From assembly GCF_023278565.1 (NCBI RefSeq), contig NC_064675.1, positions 1,922,001 to 1,986,000 on the forward strand: a DNA stretch of 64,000 bases. The letters run 5' to 3'. The notes beneath the pieces are model-generated. The model was given only the letters and a program-made list of their open reading frames with translations. It was not told the origin of the DNA and searched no databases. This DNA is from Colletotrichum lupini (Eukaryota > Ascomycota > Sordariomycetes > Glomerellales > Glomerellaceae). The translations under genes and the position numbers were made by a program. Every line of letters starts with the position of its first letter. The stretch's first letter is position 1. Positions 50,135 through 63,830 of the stretch are shown in pieces.

Positions 50135-52497
50135 TATAAAAATAACCTAAATACTTTAGTTTTATTATTTATATTTATTTTTTTATTATATCCTAAGGTT
50201 ATATATTATTACGGAGATAGGTGCGAGGGTAGGACGGTTTATATAGTTAGTTTTAATAGTATAAGCTTAGCGTCCTTTTTACTTACGGGGCCGTAATATA
50301 ACGCCCCGTAACGGATATTTTAATAGTATAGAACTTACTCGTAATATTAACTTAAAAATATTAGTAAGAGAACTATACTTAGAGACGTACGTATTTAGGT
50401 TTTCTTATTTACTTAGGTTATATAAAAATAGAGAAGAAGTCCGAATATAATATAAAAAAGATAGTACTAATTAAAAATTAGTAAATAAATACTCGCTTAT
50501 ATCCTAGTCCTTCGGACCTAGGGCTTAGAATATAAACTTACTATACGGTCCTTTTTTTATTTTTATAAGCTTATTTTTAATTATATATTCCATAGCGTTT
50601 ATTAAAAAGCGCCGTAATAAGTTTTAAAACTATTATTATTAATTTTATAATATAAAAAAGCGGTCGTTTTTTGCTTTATAAGTCTTAACTAGAGCGATAA
50701 CTAGGTCCTCCTCTTTTTTTAAAAAAAAGGCCTCTATAGTACGCCGCTATTCGCTCTTTATATAAAGTACGAGGTATTTAAAAATATTAGTAATATAGCC
50801 GTTTTTTTTATATAAATCTTAGCTAATATTTAGGGTAGCCTTAGTTAGTTTATTATACTTTTTTAACTTAAGAAAGCTAAATTACGTAATAAGTATATTA
50901 AAACTGCGCCGCTTATTAAATAGCCCGCTATATAACGTAATAAGCTCGATATTATCTTTATTATTTATACTTGAAATATCGATAGTAATTATATAGAATA
51001 GGGCTATATTAGTCCTTAAGGCGGGTTTAAAGTTAAGTTTATAGTTTTACGTCTTATTTATTAATAATAAGACGTTAAGTAGCTCGTTCTAGAGCTATTA
51101 TAATAGTAGTACTAAAGTTAAGTTATAGATTAGTTTAGAATAGAACTTTATAATTATATAAGAGAATTCGTTTACGTATATTAAGTACGGTAATCGAAGT
51201 AATTTCTTATCTATAAAAAGCGCCTTTTTAATATAAGGAGTTATTAGCGTTTTTACTATTTTAAATCTAAATCGCTTCACGAGCTATAATATATTATTAA
51301 TAGCTTATTAAATTTCGCACAATAAGACCGTAGGCTCTAGTACTAACGGTATTATAATAAACTTAGATAATATACTATCGTAGGTAAGGCTAGGGGTATA
51401 GATCTTATAAATACTAATACTATTTATAAGCGTAGCCGTCGAGGCAGTCCTAGCCCTACTACCCTAATTAGATATCTTACTATCGCTAAAGGAAAAAAGT
51501 AAAAAATAAGATATTATATATATATTTTAATCTCGTAAATAAAAAGTGCTTAAATTAAGTAAGAACTTAGTAACAAATAATATAAATAAGAGTATATAAA
51601 AAACTATAAGCTACCGATACTTATATATATAGTTTCTAAATATAGCCTATATATACGGCCGCTACGAAGCCTAGCTCGTAGAGCACTCTTTAAACTTAAA
51701 TAATATAAGCTAGGACCCTAATCTATTTAATAATAAATTTAGTCCCCTAGTTAAAGTAGAGTAAGTTTAGTATAAAGACCCTATATGCCCTTATAAATAC
51801 TAATACATAGCGCCTTATTATCTAGCGGCTTATAATACTTAAACTTAGTTATTTTACTTTTATAAGCTTATAAAAATAGACTCGTTAACTAACTCTCATA
51901 GCCCCTAAGGCATATTTAGCTAGTTAAGCCGTAAAATAAACTATTAATATTAGGCTTAATAAGTAAGTTTATTATTAAAATATTTACTATTACTCCCTCG
52001 CTCCGTTACGTAATTCTATTTTATAATACTTATCCTTTACTTCCTCTTTTATTAAGTAAATTATATCTATTTACTCTTTAACTTTAGTAAAAGGTCTTAA
52101 TATATTCTATATATAATATCGTAACTACCTAATCTAATTATTAAATATATTTATACGGATACTAAAGGCGCTTATTTATTATACTATTTTATTAGTTAAA
52201 TTAAGTATAAAATACTTTAATATAATATTACTAAACTCGCTTTTTAGTTTATAAAGTCTACCTAGCTTAAATAAAAAGGCTTAAAAATAAATATATAAAC
52301 GTTTAAATAAGCTTTAAATAAACTTCTAAATCGCTAAAAAAATACCTTATAAATCGTTATAATATATATACTTTTATTATATTAAAATATAATTTTAAAA
52401 CTCCGAGCTAAGATATAGGGAGGAATTCGTACGTATTACTTAAACTACTATAGTTTTTTTTATATATAAATTAAAAACCTTATATAATTAAGTTATC
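50135..52497. repeat. RIP-degraded stretch with one residual ORF
   Basis: Mostly stop-rich RIP DNA. The one open frame is on the minus strand at 51098-51280 (60 residues, basic, beginning MKRFRFKIVKTLITPYIKK). It reads as possible coding relic, not as a working gene. Nothing else is recognised. Confidence 0.5.
51098..51280 (-). pseudogene. Residual 60-codon ORF, unidentified
   Basis: The only ATG-initiated frame of this length in the RIP blocks. Residues such as 'KKALFIDKKLLRLPYLIYV' look like a real protein with Met and Glu codons shifted to Ile and Lys by RIP. The neighbouring sequence in frame continues with stops, so this is probably a stop-free segment of a larger dead gene on the same strand as the dehydrogenase relic. 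Function is unknown. Confidence 0.3.
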
Positions 52498-53681
52498 CTA
52501 TTTTAAAAAGCGGATAGCTACTTTAGTTTCCTTTTTTTTATTAAAGCGTTTATAATACTTTAGTACGTCCTTAATATTAATAACTATGCTAATTATAAAG
52601 CTTAGGTAGGCTTTATTATTATTAATAAAGTTAATTAGCTACGGAGCGTACGGCTTAGGATTAACGGCTCCTATTTAGAAACTTAAGCCCTTAATAAAAA
52701 AGGATAAAATAGGAAAAGAAATCGTAAGTAAGATATTATTACTATATAGTATACTAAGTAAATCGTTTTATAAACTATATATACCTAATTAGTTTATACT
52801 TCCCTTAAAATGCACTACTTTAATTATTTATTATATAATAATACTCTTATTTATTTTAAAGCTCGAGTTTAATACCTCTATATTAATATAGTTTATAATA
52901 TATATAACCCCGTCCGGCTCGTAAGCTAGAATCTAAGTAACGGGGTCTTTATTAATAAAGTTAATTAAGATAGCGCTAATAGAAGCGGTAAGAGCAAGGC
53001 GTTCTTTTATATAATTAACGACGTAGACCTTAAACGCTCTATATAAAATAGCTAAGTAAATAAATAATAGCCTAACGGGACCCGCCCCGAAAATAGTAAT
53101 AAAATCGCTAGGTTCGAATTTAGTATAATTAATAATAGCCTATTTTATTATAAAAATATTTAAAATAGTTAAATAGTTACGCTTAATTATTAAGTTAGCG
53201 GTTTTATAAGTTAACGGGATAGGGATTAGGTTAGCTTTAGTAAAAAAGACCCTCGCGTATTTAGCTATACGTCTCGTAATTAGTATATTATTTATTACGT
53301 ACGGTAGGTCTATTTAATAAGATTACTCTAACCTTAAAGCCTACTAAGACCTATTTTACTATTCCTAAAACTAAAGTATTCCTTCGACCTCGGTACTATC
53401 TCTAAATAATCCTTAGATACGGTATTAAGAATAATAATATAGTCTTAAATAATAAAAGAGGATACGGCGTTACTAATCTCCGAAATATAGCTAACGGCCT
53501 CGTAGCTTATAGCCCACGGTACCGCACTACTTATATAGCTATAATAAATATATAAATTAGATTTATATACGGCCGCCGTAGTTACTTATATAACGATATT
53601 CATTTCTTTTAGGATAATTAGCTTAGTAATATTTTAAAGTATTATTTCGAAAGGCGTATTATAATAAATAACTACGCGCAT
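52498..53681 (-). pseudogene. Zinc-type alcohol dehydrogenase (MDR family) relic
   Basis: Reading from ATG at 53681-53679, the relic shows a full-length medium-chain dehydrogenase of about 390 codons. The N-terminus (MRVVIYYNTPFE) leads to the catalytic zinc site at 53570-53550, 'VYKSNLYIYY', where the family has C-G-S-D-L-H; the Cys and His ligands are now Tyr. A 'YEAVSYISEISNAV' segment corresponds to GHEAVG. The Rossmann motif 'IFGAGPVRLL' (core 53091-53071) has a Gly changed to Arg. It continues with 'VYVVNYIKERLALTASI' and a C-terminal 'YYKRFNKKKETKVAIRFLK', ending at TAG 52500-52498. The first third and the rest are in different frames, so an intron or one indel lies near 53.2-53.35 kb. 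It most resembles the formaldehyde/threonine dehydrogenase-like subgroup of zinc ADHs. The protein is dead: several stops and lost zinc ligands. Confidence 0.75.
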
Positions 53682-54850
53682 AGTTACGGCTAGCTAAAAA
53701 AGATTAAGTAATATTACTAAATATTAAAAAGTATCGATATTTAAAATAGTTATCTATATAAAATAATAATACGATTCTTAATCCTTATTTATAAGAGGTT
53801 TAAAACTTTAAAACGTAGCGAGAGCTATAGTTATACGCGCATATATTACTAAACGATATAGGCTTTCTTTTACTAATATAATTAATTAATTACGTTAATA
53901 TATATTATTAAAGCACGCGTAGCCTAGCTAGTTAGTATAGTAAGTAGCTCGAGTAATAATTATTAAAAAGATAATAGGGTATATCATATGCCTCGTATAC
54001 GTCGAAATAAACGCTTTAATTAATACGACTATCCTTAATTATAAAACTATAGCTACCGTATTCCGATATATATATTAATATCCTAAATATAACGCTCAAA
54101 AATAATTATCTTTACTCTATTAAAATAGGGGTAGAAAATAAACTAGCCCAGAGCCCTTTCTAACCTTAATTAGTAATAAAAAACAATACGGCCCCTATAT
54201 AGTACTACTAAGGATAATAACGACTTATACTTAGAGCTTTAGCGTATATTTAGATTTATAATAATAATAACTATAAAAATATTAAAGTAGGTTTTTATTA
54301 TTTTTAATAGGGCTTAAGGTTATAAACCGGTATTATAAAGCGTTAGCTAGCTTAATATAAGCTAAATCTTTTATTTTATAATAATTAAAAAAATAATCGA
54401 GTATAAAAATAGTTATAATATAAGTCTTTTAAAGAGGCTACTAAGAAAAAACCTTATTTTAACTTTTAGCTCTTTAAGCTAAGCGTACCCCGCTCTTTAC
54501 TAAACCTCGTTATTTAAATACGGCGCATATTATAATACTATTTCTATCTAAAGAAGTATTTATTAACTAAACTTACGGATACTATATAATATTAATAAGC
54601 GCTAAAAATCACCCTTTATTACGTATTTTAACTTAGTTATACGTAATTAACTCCTAGAGCTATGCCCTATTTTTAATAAATATATATATTTATATTTTTC
54701 AATATCGCTTAAGAACCTCCCGTACTATATAAACCCGTTTCTAATTCTCGTTTTATTTTTACTTAGTTAGTAACGGGATCTAAAGGGCCTAATAATAATT
54801 TCTAATTAAAGAGCGGGCCTAGGCCCTATAGTAATACCTAGTCCGCATTT
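53682..54850. repeat. RIP-degraded stretch, no gene recognised
   Basis: This is upstream of the dehydrogenase relic and must contain its former promoter. Short coding-like runs exist on the minus strand, but I could not join them into a family. Confidence 0.5.
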
Positions 54851-55440
54851 AAATAGAAATAGTTAATAATATTTATACTAGCTTACCCTAGCTTATTTAA
54901 TTCTTTTTATTATTATTTACTATTACTATATATAAACCTAAAAGAAACTAGCTATATTATATAGAGATCTTAATATAGGGACTTTTCTAACTTTTTAACG
55001 CGTTTTACTAGTAGGACGAATAGTATTTTCTATTACTTTTTAATATTAATAAGTATTATAGTAAGGACGTTATTTAATAAAAAGCTAATAGAAATGGTTA
55101 ATATTACTTTATTATTATTTATTAAGTTCGTACGAGCGATTTTAGTTTATAATATAAACTAGGCCTAGAGCTTCGAAATATTAATTATATATAACGTTAG
55201 TAACTCGCTTATAATCTTTTTATATATATTTATAAAGTCGTCTAGGCTCTAGCTCTTAATAAAACGGGAGAGTATTATAACGATCTCTAATTTTACTTAG
55301 TATTTAATATTTATATTATTTATATCCTAACTATATCGAACTTAGTTAATAATAGCGCTAATACGATACTTAGTAATTATAGTCTTTTCGGGGCTTAGAG
55401 AACTAGCTAGTAGTAGTTTATTATCTTATAAACGGATTAT
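54850..55440 (-). pseudogene. Possible coding relic, unidentified
   Basis: One minus-strand frame of nearly 200 codons reads as protein-like, with only TAA/TAG interruptions about every 15-20 codons (for example 'LSPEKTIITKYRISAIIN', 'SLDDFINIYKKIISELLTLY'). The stop density is lower than in other frames. It could be a regulatory or structural gene relic within the same block. No family is recognised and chance is not excluded. Confidence 0.3.
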
Positions 55441-56640
55441 TTCTACTTTAAATCGCGCTACTAATATACCCTAATAAAGTTCTTTTTTATTTATTATATA
55501 TAAGTTATTGTTAATATTAAATAAATAATTTAAGTACTTAACTAAAACCTAAAGCTTATAAATATATACGAGCTATTATAAGTAGCTTAGTAGCCTAATC
55601 TAGGTAAGTGTTTATAACTTATTTAGTAAACTATTATTAATAATATAAATAACGAATATAAAGCTGCGGGACTTTATACTTTATATAGCCTAAGGCCGTA
55701 GAAAGTAATACGCTTCGTTATACTTATTATATAAATATTAAAGTAGACGAGTTATAATAAGTAAAAAGTACGTAAATAGGGTCTAGTTTACGTTTATTTA
55801 TAAGTTATTAAGAGGTCTTAATAAATAATAGCTTATTATTATAGCGAGACGAGTATTAAAGTTTTTATATTAGCTTAATAATATATAGGCGTTAGCACGA
55901 TATCTTTTTATACTTATACGGCTTTATATAAAATTTAAAAATAGTAATATAGGTCTAGTATATAGCTACCTAATTTAGCTTCTTAAGCTATTAACTTTAC
56001 TACTTAATATTTACGCTATATATAAAATTAAAAAAATTTAAACTATCCCCGTAGTATAAAGAGCTATATTTTATAGTATTATATTTCGCTTTATTAAACC
56101 CGTATTAATCATATTATAAAGGGGTCGATTTAGGTAAGGATACTTAGAACTACTTATAATCGTATTTATTACGATATTATAACTTATATTTATTTTATAA
56201 AGCGTATTATAGGCCCTATGAAGTATACTATATAGTATATAGCCTTTTTTAAGAATTATTTAAGGCCTCTTCCCTAGACTACCCTATCCGTAGGCTTCTT
56301 AGTATATATTAAAAACGGAGGAATAACTACGGCCCTACCGTCCTTACTCTTATTATTTATTAACTAAAGCTACTTACTAAGGGCTTACGTAGTTAGTATA
56401 ATTAGCTTACTTTTATTATAAATATTACCGCTCTTATAACTATTTTTATATAAGGGCCGTTTTTATATACTATTACGCTTATTTTTTATTAATATTTACG
56501 ATTATAATATATCCCTAGCCCTCCCTTTATTAGATTCTCTTTTTAGTAGCTTTTATATACTATATATAATAATAGTATATACTTTAGGTTTTACGAGGTT
56601 AGCTTTAAATATAGTACTTATAACTATTTTTAATATCGTT
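55441..56640. repeat. RIP-degraded stretch
   Basis: No gene is recognised. The right part should contain the start of the P450 relic that becomes readable at about 56.65 kb, but I cannot place its start codon. Confidence 0.5.
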
Positions 56641-56644
56641 TATA

Positions 56645-58257
56645 ACGCTCGCTAACTCTTCGTATAGGATTTCTTATTTACGTCGGTTTAAATAATATTA
56701 TAACGAGTAACCCGGACTTTATAAAGTATATACTTAGTATATATATTAAGTATACGCGTTTAGACTAATATAACGTAATATAACTAGATTTAAGAAACGA
56801 TAACGTACTATTTACTAAAAACGATATAATATATACTAAACTCCGGTTTTAAATAGCAAGAGGGATAAGTTATTTTCTTATATATATTATAAGTTAATTC
56901 GTATAAATTACTAACGATTATAATAAAGTATTTTAATAAAAATATCGTCGACCTTAAAGCTAAAATCGATAAGAGTATTCTTTAACTTATATTAATAATT
57001 AATATATATACTTCTTAAGATAAAGAATTCGACTTCGGTCTAAAAGCGCAGTACTTTATACTTAACGTTATTTTAGATCTCGTATTTAATAAGCCGTTTA
57101 GTAATTTAGCTTCTAATTCGGACGTTTATAACTATATTTATATAACGGAATAAAGTATATTAAATATTATCGTTACGGTCGTTCTACTTTCTCTACTCTA
57201 TATCTTATTATAGCCTCTATTTTAGTAGCTATTACTTTTAGAAAATAATACTACCGGTTTTAAAAAGCTAGTTCGGTATATCTTATTTATATTCTTTTTT
57301 AAATCTAGCCTATACTTAATAGTTTAAACTACCGACTTGCGCGGTTTTTATTACGTTCTTATAAGCCTAGTATAACTAATACGCTAATAAGATAATAAAA
57401 GAAATTACTAGCGAGCGCTTCGGGCTAAGTAAAAAAACGAGGTAAGATATACTTAGCTCTTTTATAATACATAGCTTAATATAAAAAGAGGCGTCGTTAA
57501 AAGTCCTTATATAAATATACGAATTACTAGGATCTCTTTAGTTTTATATTTTAAAACTATTACTAACCTTTTTAATAAACTTATTAAATTGGATACGATA
57601 GTTACGGCGATCCGAGCTACGCTACTTTATTTTATTATTAACTTATAAGTATTCGTAATATTGTATATAAAGATCGAGCGCTTTTAGCCGTCTTAGCTTA
57701 TTATAAAAAAAGTGGAGGTACGAAATATAACTTACTTATAGGCTATTATTAAGGAAGGCTTACGTATTTTTTTTTTAGTTATTAAATAAATATTAAAAGA
57801 AGTTTTTAAAAACGGTAATACTTTTAAAAGCGTATACTTATTAAAAAGAACGCGTATTAGTTACGGAGAGTAGGGTATTTTTTATTAAAATAATATTTAA
57901 AATTAAAATACTAACGACTTCTAACTAAATTAATAGCTTATAGCGGATACGAAGAGCTTAAAATTAATAAAAATAACGCTCGAGCTTATTTTTAGCTATA
58001 GTAAATAGAAGTATTTCGGACGGAATATAATAATAATAAAGCTATAAAAGTTATTTATTAAAGTACGTTACGTATATCCGGTATATAGTTCTATTTTTAT
58101 AAAAACGACGTATTAATACTTTTATTAGTTATTATAGAAATTTAATTTAGTATTATATAACCCTACGAGGCCATAGAAGTTACTTAACTATAGGATCTTT
58201 TTATAATCTTAGTATTAAATAAGGGTATATAAGCTATTAATAAGAGCGTCTAGCTAA
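56645..58257 (+). pseudogene. Cytochrome P450 relic 2, nearly full length, haem ligand lost
   Basis: Exon 1 relic at about 56700-56868 reads '...YILSIYIKYTRLD' and 'DNVLFTKNDIIYTKLRF', a region typical of ascomycete P450s. After a probable intron or indel (a CTAAC at 56911 precedes an AG at 56927-56928), one frame runs from 56929 to 58071 without a shift. It includes 'VILDLVFNKPFSNL' (DLAFGxPFG region), an I-helix remnant with 'LDTIVTAIRAT' near 57589, the K-helix 'KEGLRIF' with Glu (57754) and Arg (57763) of ExxR intact, and the haem loop at 57991-58029, where the invariant Cys is Tyr (58012-58014) and both Gly before it are Ser. A 57-base intron at 58072-58128 leads in phase 0 to a C-terminal 'NPTRP' segment. 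Stops lie at expected Gln/Trp codons. This CYP is distinct from relic 1; its substrate is unknown. Confidence 0.8.
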
Positions 58258-61200
58258 GATAGATTATAAAAAAGTAAGGATATACTACTTACCGTCGCTA
58301 TTATAAGTTTATAACTAGCTAGCGCGGGCTAAATAGGGTAATAAAAAATTTATTAGCGCCGCGGCTTATTTAATACCGCGGAGTAGGTTACGGGGACGCT
58401 AATACTAAGCGCCTATTCGTAAGATAATAAATAGGTAAGCCGCAAATTAAATAATATAGTTACGTAACTACTAGAGCTCGATATAAATAAAAAATATAGG
58501 GAAATACGATAATTAAAAGGGGTAAGCTTAGAAGGGTAGGTAAGGTAGTATACCTAAGGGATACTTTAGTTATAATAAATATATTATAATAAATAGAGAC
58601 TAGGGTATAGTTAATTAAAAAAGACACCTATCCTTAAGGCCTTACGGTTACCCACCTCTTTGTAACACTCGAGGCAAACGAATAAAAAAGAGACGGTATT
58701 ATAATTAAGACTTAATTTAAATACTATATAGGAGGACTAGGGTCCGGGGTTAGAATGTTTCTAGATCCCGTGGCGGTTAGTCGTCTAGCTATAAAAAAAC
58801 CTTCTAAAAGCTCTAAGGGTATAACGGCACGTACTTAAGTATAAGTGCACTAACTTATATTAGCTACTATTTTTTTTCTCTCTTTTTATCTATGTTTACT
58901 AAATTAAGGGTATTAAACTTAATAAAAACGCTCGATTCTCTCTGCTTCTTATCTCTCCCCTAAAGCATCGTACTAAGTTAAATAGCTAAGGCTATTTAAT
59001 TATAATCGAGACGATATAACGTTATATAGGGCATTACTAATATAGTCAAAGCGTACGATCAAAAGGGTTACTTAGCTTAGTAAAAGATTAGTAATATAGG
59101 AAAGAAACGGTTATATAACTTTTAGTTAGAAAAACTAGTTAATAACTAAGTTATATAGAATATCTCGTATATATCTCTTTTACTAAAGTAGACGTAGTAA
59201 TAGTAATAGGTAATAATAAAACTATAAATAAGAATATTTTAGTTTACGTACCCTAATCTCGACTACGGCCTACTATATACTATTATATACTCTAAAAGCT
59301 TTTACTTTATTTACTAATATATTAAGCTTATTTAGAAATACGAATTATTAAATAAATCGGCTATTCCCTTAAAATATACTAAAATACGCGTTATTTCGTA
59401 CTTACCGACCCTTAATCCCGGTTTAATTAACCCCGAAGTCCCTTATATAAAGAATCGGTCGCTTATAAAATTCGGAGTTCTTATTTTATAAACTTATTAA
59501 TATTTTTTAAAGTATTAACTATAAGCTACGTAGCCCGTATTCTCTTATTATTTATTAGTAATTAAAAACTCGCAAATAAAACTAAGAATATATCGCTATA
59601 TTATAAACGTAGTACTACTTATTATTATTATATAATACTACTTATTATAAAACCTACCCGTTTTATTTAATATCTTAATACGACTTTTTTTAAGTATTAT
59701 ACTAAAATATAATAAGCTACTTCTTTTTTTATATATCTTCTACTAACTTCCTCGTTTTATAATAAAATATAATATTAATATTAAACCTAGGTATTATTAT
59801 ACCCTCGTCCCTACTATTCTATATTTAGGTTAAAATCGACGTTAAAAAAGTTAAGATTTATAAGCTCTAGTTTCGTATCTAGGCTCGCTTTAAGAGTAAT
59901 AAGTAGATTCCGTAACTTAGACCGATTTATTAAGTAGTTAATTAGTTTATATAGTTAGAGCTAAGTCCGGATTTATATATATATAACCTATAACTAAAAA
60001 AAGAGCCTTAACTAGCTAGCTATAATAACTTTATAGGGCTATCGGGGCTATATAATATTAAAAACTAAAAGCGCCCTTTAATTTAATAATTACGTACTTT
60101 ATTTTTTTTACTTAATACTACTATCCCTAAAATACTACGAGTTCTTATATAAGTCTTTACGATATATTATTAATATCCTGCGTTCGTAATTATAAATTCC
60201 GGTTTATTTAAACTAATAACTAATAATAAAAAGTAAAGTTAACGTTTATTAATAAGTAACCTATTATAAATAAACTATTACATAGCTAAGTAATAAAGCT
60301 TCTTTCTAAGTCTAGTATAGCTAATTATATTTACTTAGTAATATACTTTTATTTATAATAATAAATCTAAAATCTTAATTATTTATTAATATTATTAAAT
60401 TTATATAATAATTAAGTAAAAAAGGGGTCAACCCCCTAATCCCCCTCCCTTAACCTAATCCTTTTCTTACCCTTATTTTTATAAAGGTTTAGTTATTATT
60501 TATAAACCTAACTCTAATTATATTATAAAGCCCTTAAATAACGATCTTATTACTAAGCTATATTTTATTATTTTTAACTTTAAAAGCTATAATAGCCCTT
60601 AGGTATTAGAGTTAAATTAAAATATAAGCTCAGAAAGAAAACATTTCCCTTTCGAATATTTTTAATATTATTATTAGATATTTATACTAATATTTCGGAT
60701 TCCTAAGGAATTAAGGCTAGGAAGTTGACCTTTATTTAGTCCTTTACTAAATAAGAGTTATAATACTTATAAAAGAGATAAAATAGTTTGAATATATTTT
60801 CGTAACGTAAAAATAACATTACGAGCTTTTAATACGTCCGGAACGTTATATTTTATATAATATTTTTAAAAGAGTATAGCTATAACTTTACCCCGCGCTC
60901 TAGGAGTAATATTATTATTTTACGTACTAAGTAGTTTTTTAATAATAACTAAATTAAGGCCGTCTAGCTATACTTATCTTAAATATTTATATTAGCGCTT
61001 CGAATAATAAATAGATATTTTATTACCAAATATAATATTATTACTAACTTAAAAAGGAGCGGCGGTTTATTAATATTAATATCTATTACCCGTACTATAC
61101 CGTTTAGATTAACCTTACGTTAAATTAGCTTTTAAATTAAAACGCCTTTATTAGAGCTAGACCTTTTTAAAAAAGACGTTAAGAGAGCTAAAAGAGCTAA

Positions 61201-63754
61201 GTAAAAGAAATATTATAAGTTATATTATACTTTAAGTTTAAAGAAATATATAATAAAGCGGAATAGGCTATTTTAATAATAGTATTTTAAAAAGTAGTCC
61301 GCGTAGTTCTTGGGGGCTATCTTATTATCAAAATCGGTTTATTATTAAAAAAGTAATTAAATAGTTAAGTTATATATAAGCGGGTATTATATTATATAAG
61401 AGAGCGGGGTACGGTTATATACGTTTTTTAAAACTACCCTTAGTACCGGCTTTTTAAAAATTTGCTTAATAATAGCGTTTAAATTAGTAATAAAAATAAT
61501 ATAAAAAGGCATAAGTTAGCTACTTAATAATAGCTAATCTTTTATTAATTTTCTTAAATACGTTATAATATTTAAAATAAATAACTTATTTAAGTACTAT
61601 TCTATTATACTTATTATACTTAGAATAGATATAACGAGTTCCTCTCTTTACTTAAGAACGGCGACGGTAAATAGGGATAGGCTAGTAGTAAACTAACTTA
61701 GAATTTATAAAAGCTTCGATATAAACTATATTAAGAATATATTAGTTAGTATAATAGCGAACTATGGGGCCTAAATATTTATCTTAGTATATACTAATAC
61801 TTTAATTATATAAAATACTACGGTATTATTATAATAATAAATAACTACTTATTAAGTAGTAAAATAGCGTTTTAATAAAATGTTATACTAATAAATCCGT
61901 AGTCTAAAGGCTTTTTAAAACCCTTAGGAGTACTATAAAATGCGTATTTATATTAAATAATTATAATTGTTAAAAATAATATTAATAAGCTCGGGGGGTA
62001 GTCTATTTAATATAGTTATATAACTTTAATATAATATTTAAATATAAAGCGAGAGAAGGTTTAATAGTAAGACCTCGAGATAACTCTAATTATAGCTAAT
62101 CGCATCCTACTTATATAAGCTAGCTATTTAATAACGTATATAATAATTTGGAGCTATTAAGCTATAAAAAAATAATATAATATAGGTCTGCTCCGTTTTT
62201 AGTTACGAAATAGAATTATCAAAAACCTTATACCAGGGCTATTTAAAATTAGTAATTTTTCGTATATTTACGGTACTTATAAAGCTTAATATTAGTATAT
62301 TCGCTATATTTATTCTCTTCTTTTTATACCCTAATAACGCTATTTACTTAGTAAACCGAATTTTATTCTTATATCCCTCTACTGCTTTTTATTTACGTCC
62401 CTATTTAGTTATATAATTATATAATAAAAATCGCCGTCCTTAACTACTTAACGGAGTATACTTAGTATATAAATAACTAAAAATTAATAAGATTAGTTAT
62501 ATTTCCTAAATTTATGCCGTCCGTATCTAAGCCCTTAAGTATAAAAAACGCCTATACCGACTTAATTAGCTTATAAAAGCTCTCTACCTTAATAATTAAC
62601 TTCTTAATATTTTATATATACTAAATATTAGTATATACTACTAATAATATCCGTTTTTAAATAGACTTATTACTCCGTAAGGTTAGTTAAAGTTAACTCG
62701 CATAATTTATAAAAAGTCTTATTTTTAATAAATAAACGATCGAGTCTCCAATTGCGTAATATATTAGTATATATTCTTAATAGCCGTATTTTAATAATTA
62801 AATATACCGATCCGTCGTATTAAAAAGAATTTATTATAAAGTACTAAAGTTTTTTAATAAGTAGGTCTTATATAGGGGTTAAATAATTCTAAGTAATTAT
62901 ATACTAAAGAGCTCTTAATAACGGATATACTCTAACTTAAAGTTCTATTTTTATATAAGTAAAGTATTCTAGGGGTTCTCTCGGGGTCTTATTTTATAAA
63001 CGAATAATTAGTATAAAGTATTTAGGAATGTTTATATTTTTTTATATTAAGAGACCTTAGGGTAATTAAGGCCTAACTAAGCCGCTTTAAAGGCTATTTT
63101 TACCTTATATTACGGCTATTATTAAAGACTATTTTTATATTCTTACTTCTTTATTAGTAGATTATTAATAGTTACTATAGCTATTATTATTACTCCTCTA
63201 GCCCGTACGCGGGTTATAAATAAGGTAAAATAACTAGCACTATTATACTAAATAAGATCCTCTAAATAAACGCCTATTTAATTATTATATATATATTATT
63301 AACGGCCGGTACGGTATAAAAATAAAAGAGGGGGGTAGATAAGTTAAAAATAAAAAGTAATATAATTATAATATAAAACTTATTTTATAAAATAATTATA
63401 CTTACTAATTAAGGATATCCTAAGTAGTTATTATAGCTTAGCTAATTATTATATATATTACTATAATTATAACTTCAATAAGTCTTAAAATAGAAACTAT
63501 TTTAAGCTTAAAGTACAAAATACGCTCTAATTTAAAAATAAAGTTAGTATTTCCCGCTTTATTAATTCGTACTAATATTTAGTTAATAAGTACTTATCCT
63601 ATAAGTACGTACTACTATATTTAGATCTCCCGCTTATTATATTAAAAGTATTACGGAGTCTAAAGTAATAGGGTAACGTTTTTTATTAATAACGAGGTAG
63701 AGCTTAATTTATAACTTATAAGGACCGCACCGTATTCCGTTTCTAAGCTAGAAG
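58258..63754. repeat. RIP-degraded AT-rich block, right
   Basis: This is heavily RIP-mutated DNA. A milder patch at about 58640-58860 keeps some TpG and CpA; its 'cacctctttgtaacactcg' could be an LTR edge, but no partner copy is visible in the window. I identified no gene or transposon domain in the remainder. Confidence 0.7.
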
Positions 63755-63830
63755 CGTTTATAAATAAGGGTTTACGAATAAGGGTTTATAAATAAAAAGG
63801 TTTATAAATAAAGGTTTATAAGTAAAGGGG
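63755..63830. repeat. Short tandem repeat, unit about 14-16 bases
   Basis: Five to six units of the type ggTTTATAAATAA(gg/aaaa) follow each other, with small length changes and one ttACGaataa variant. No function is apparent. Confidence 0.75.

Noticed and set aside
58640..58860. LTR of a Gypsy-type element
   Set aside because: A TGTAACA-like edge and milder RIP hint at an LTR, but no second LTR, primer site or pol domain is visible, and the sequence to the left is a P450 relic.
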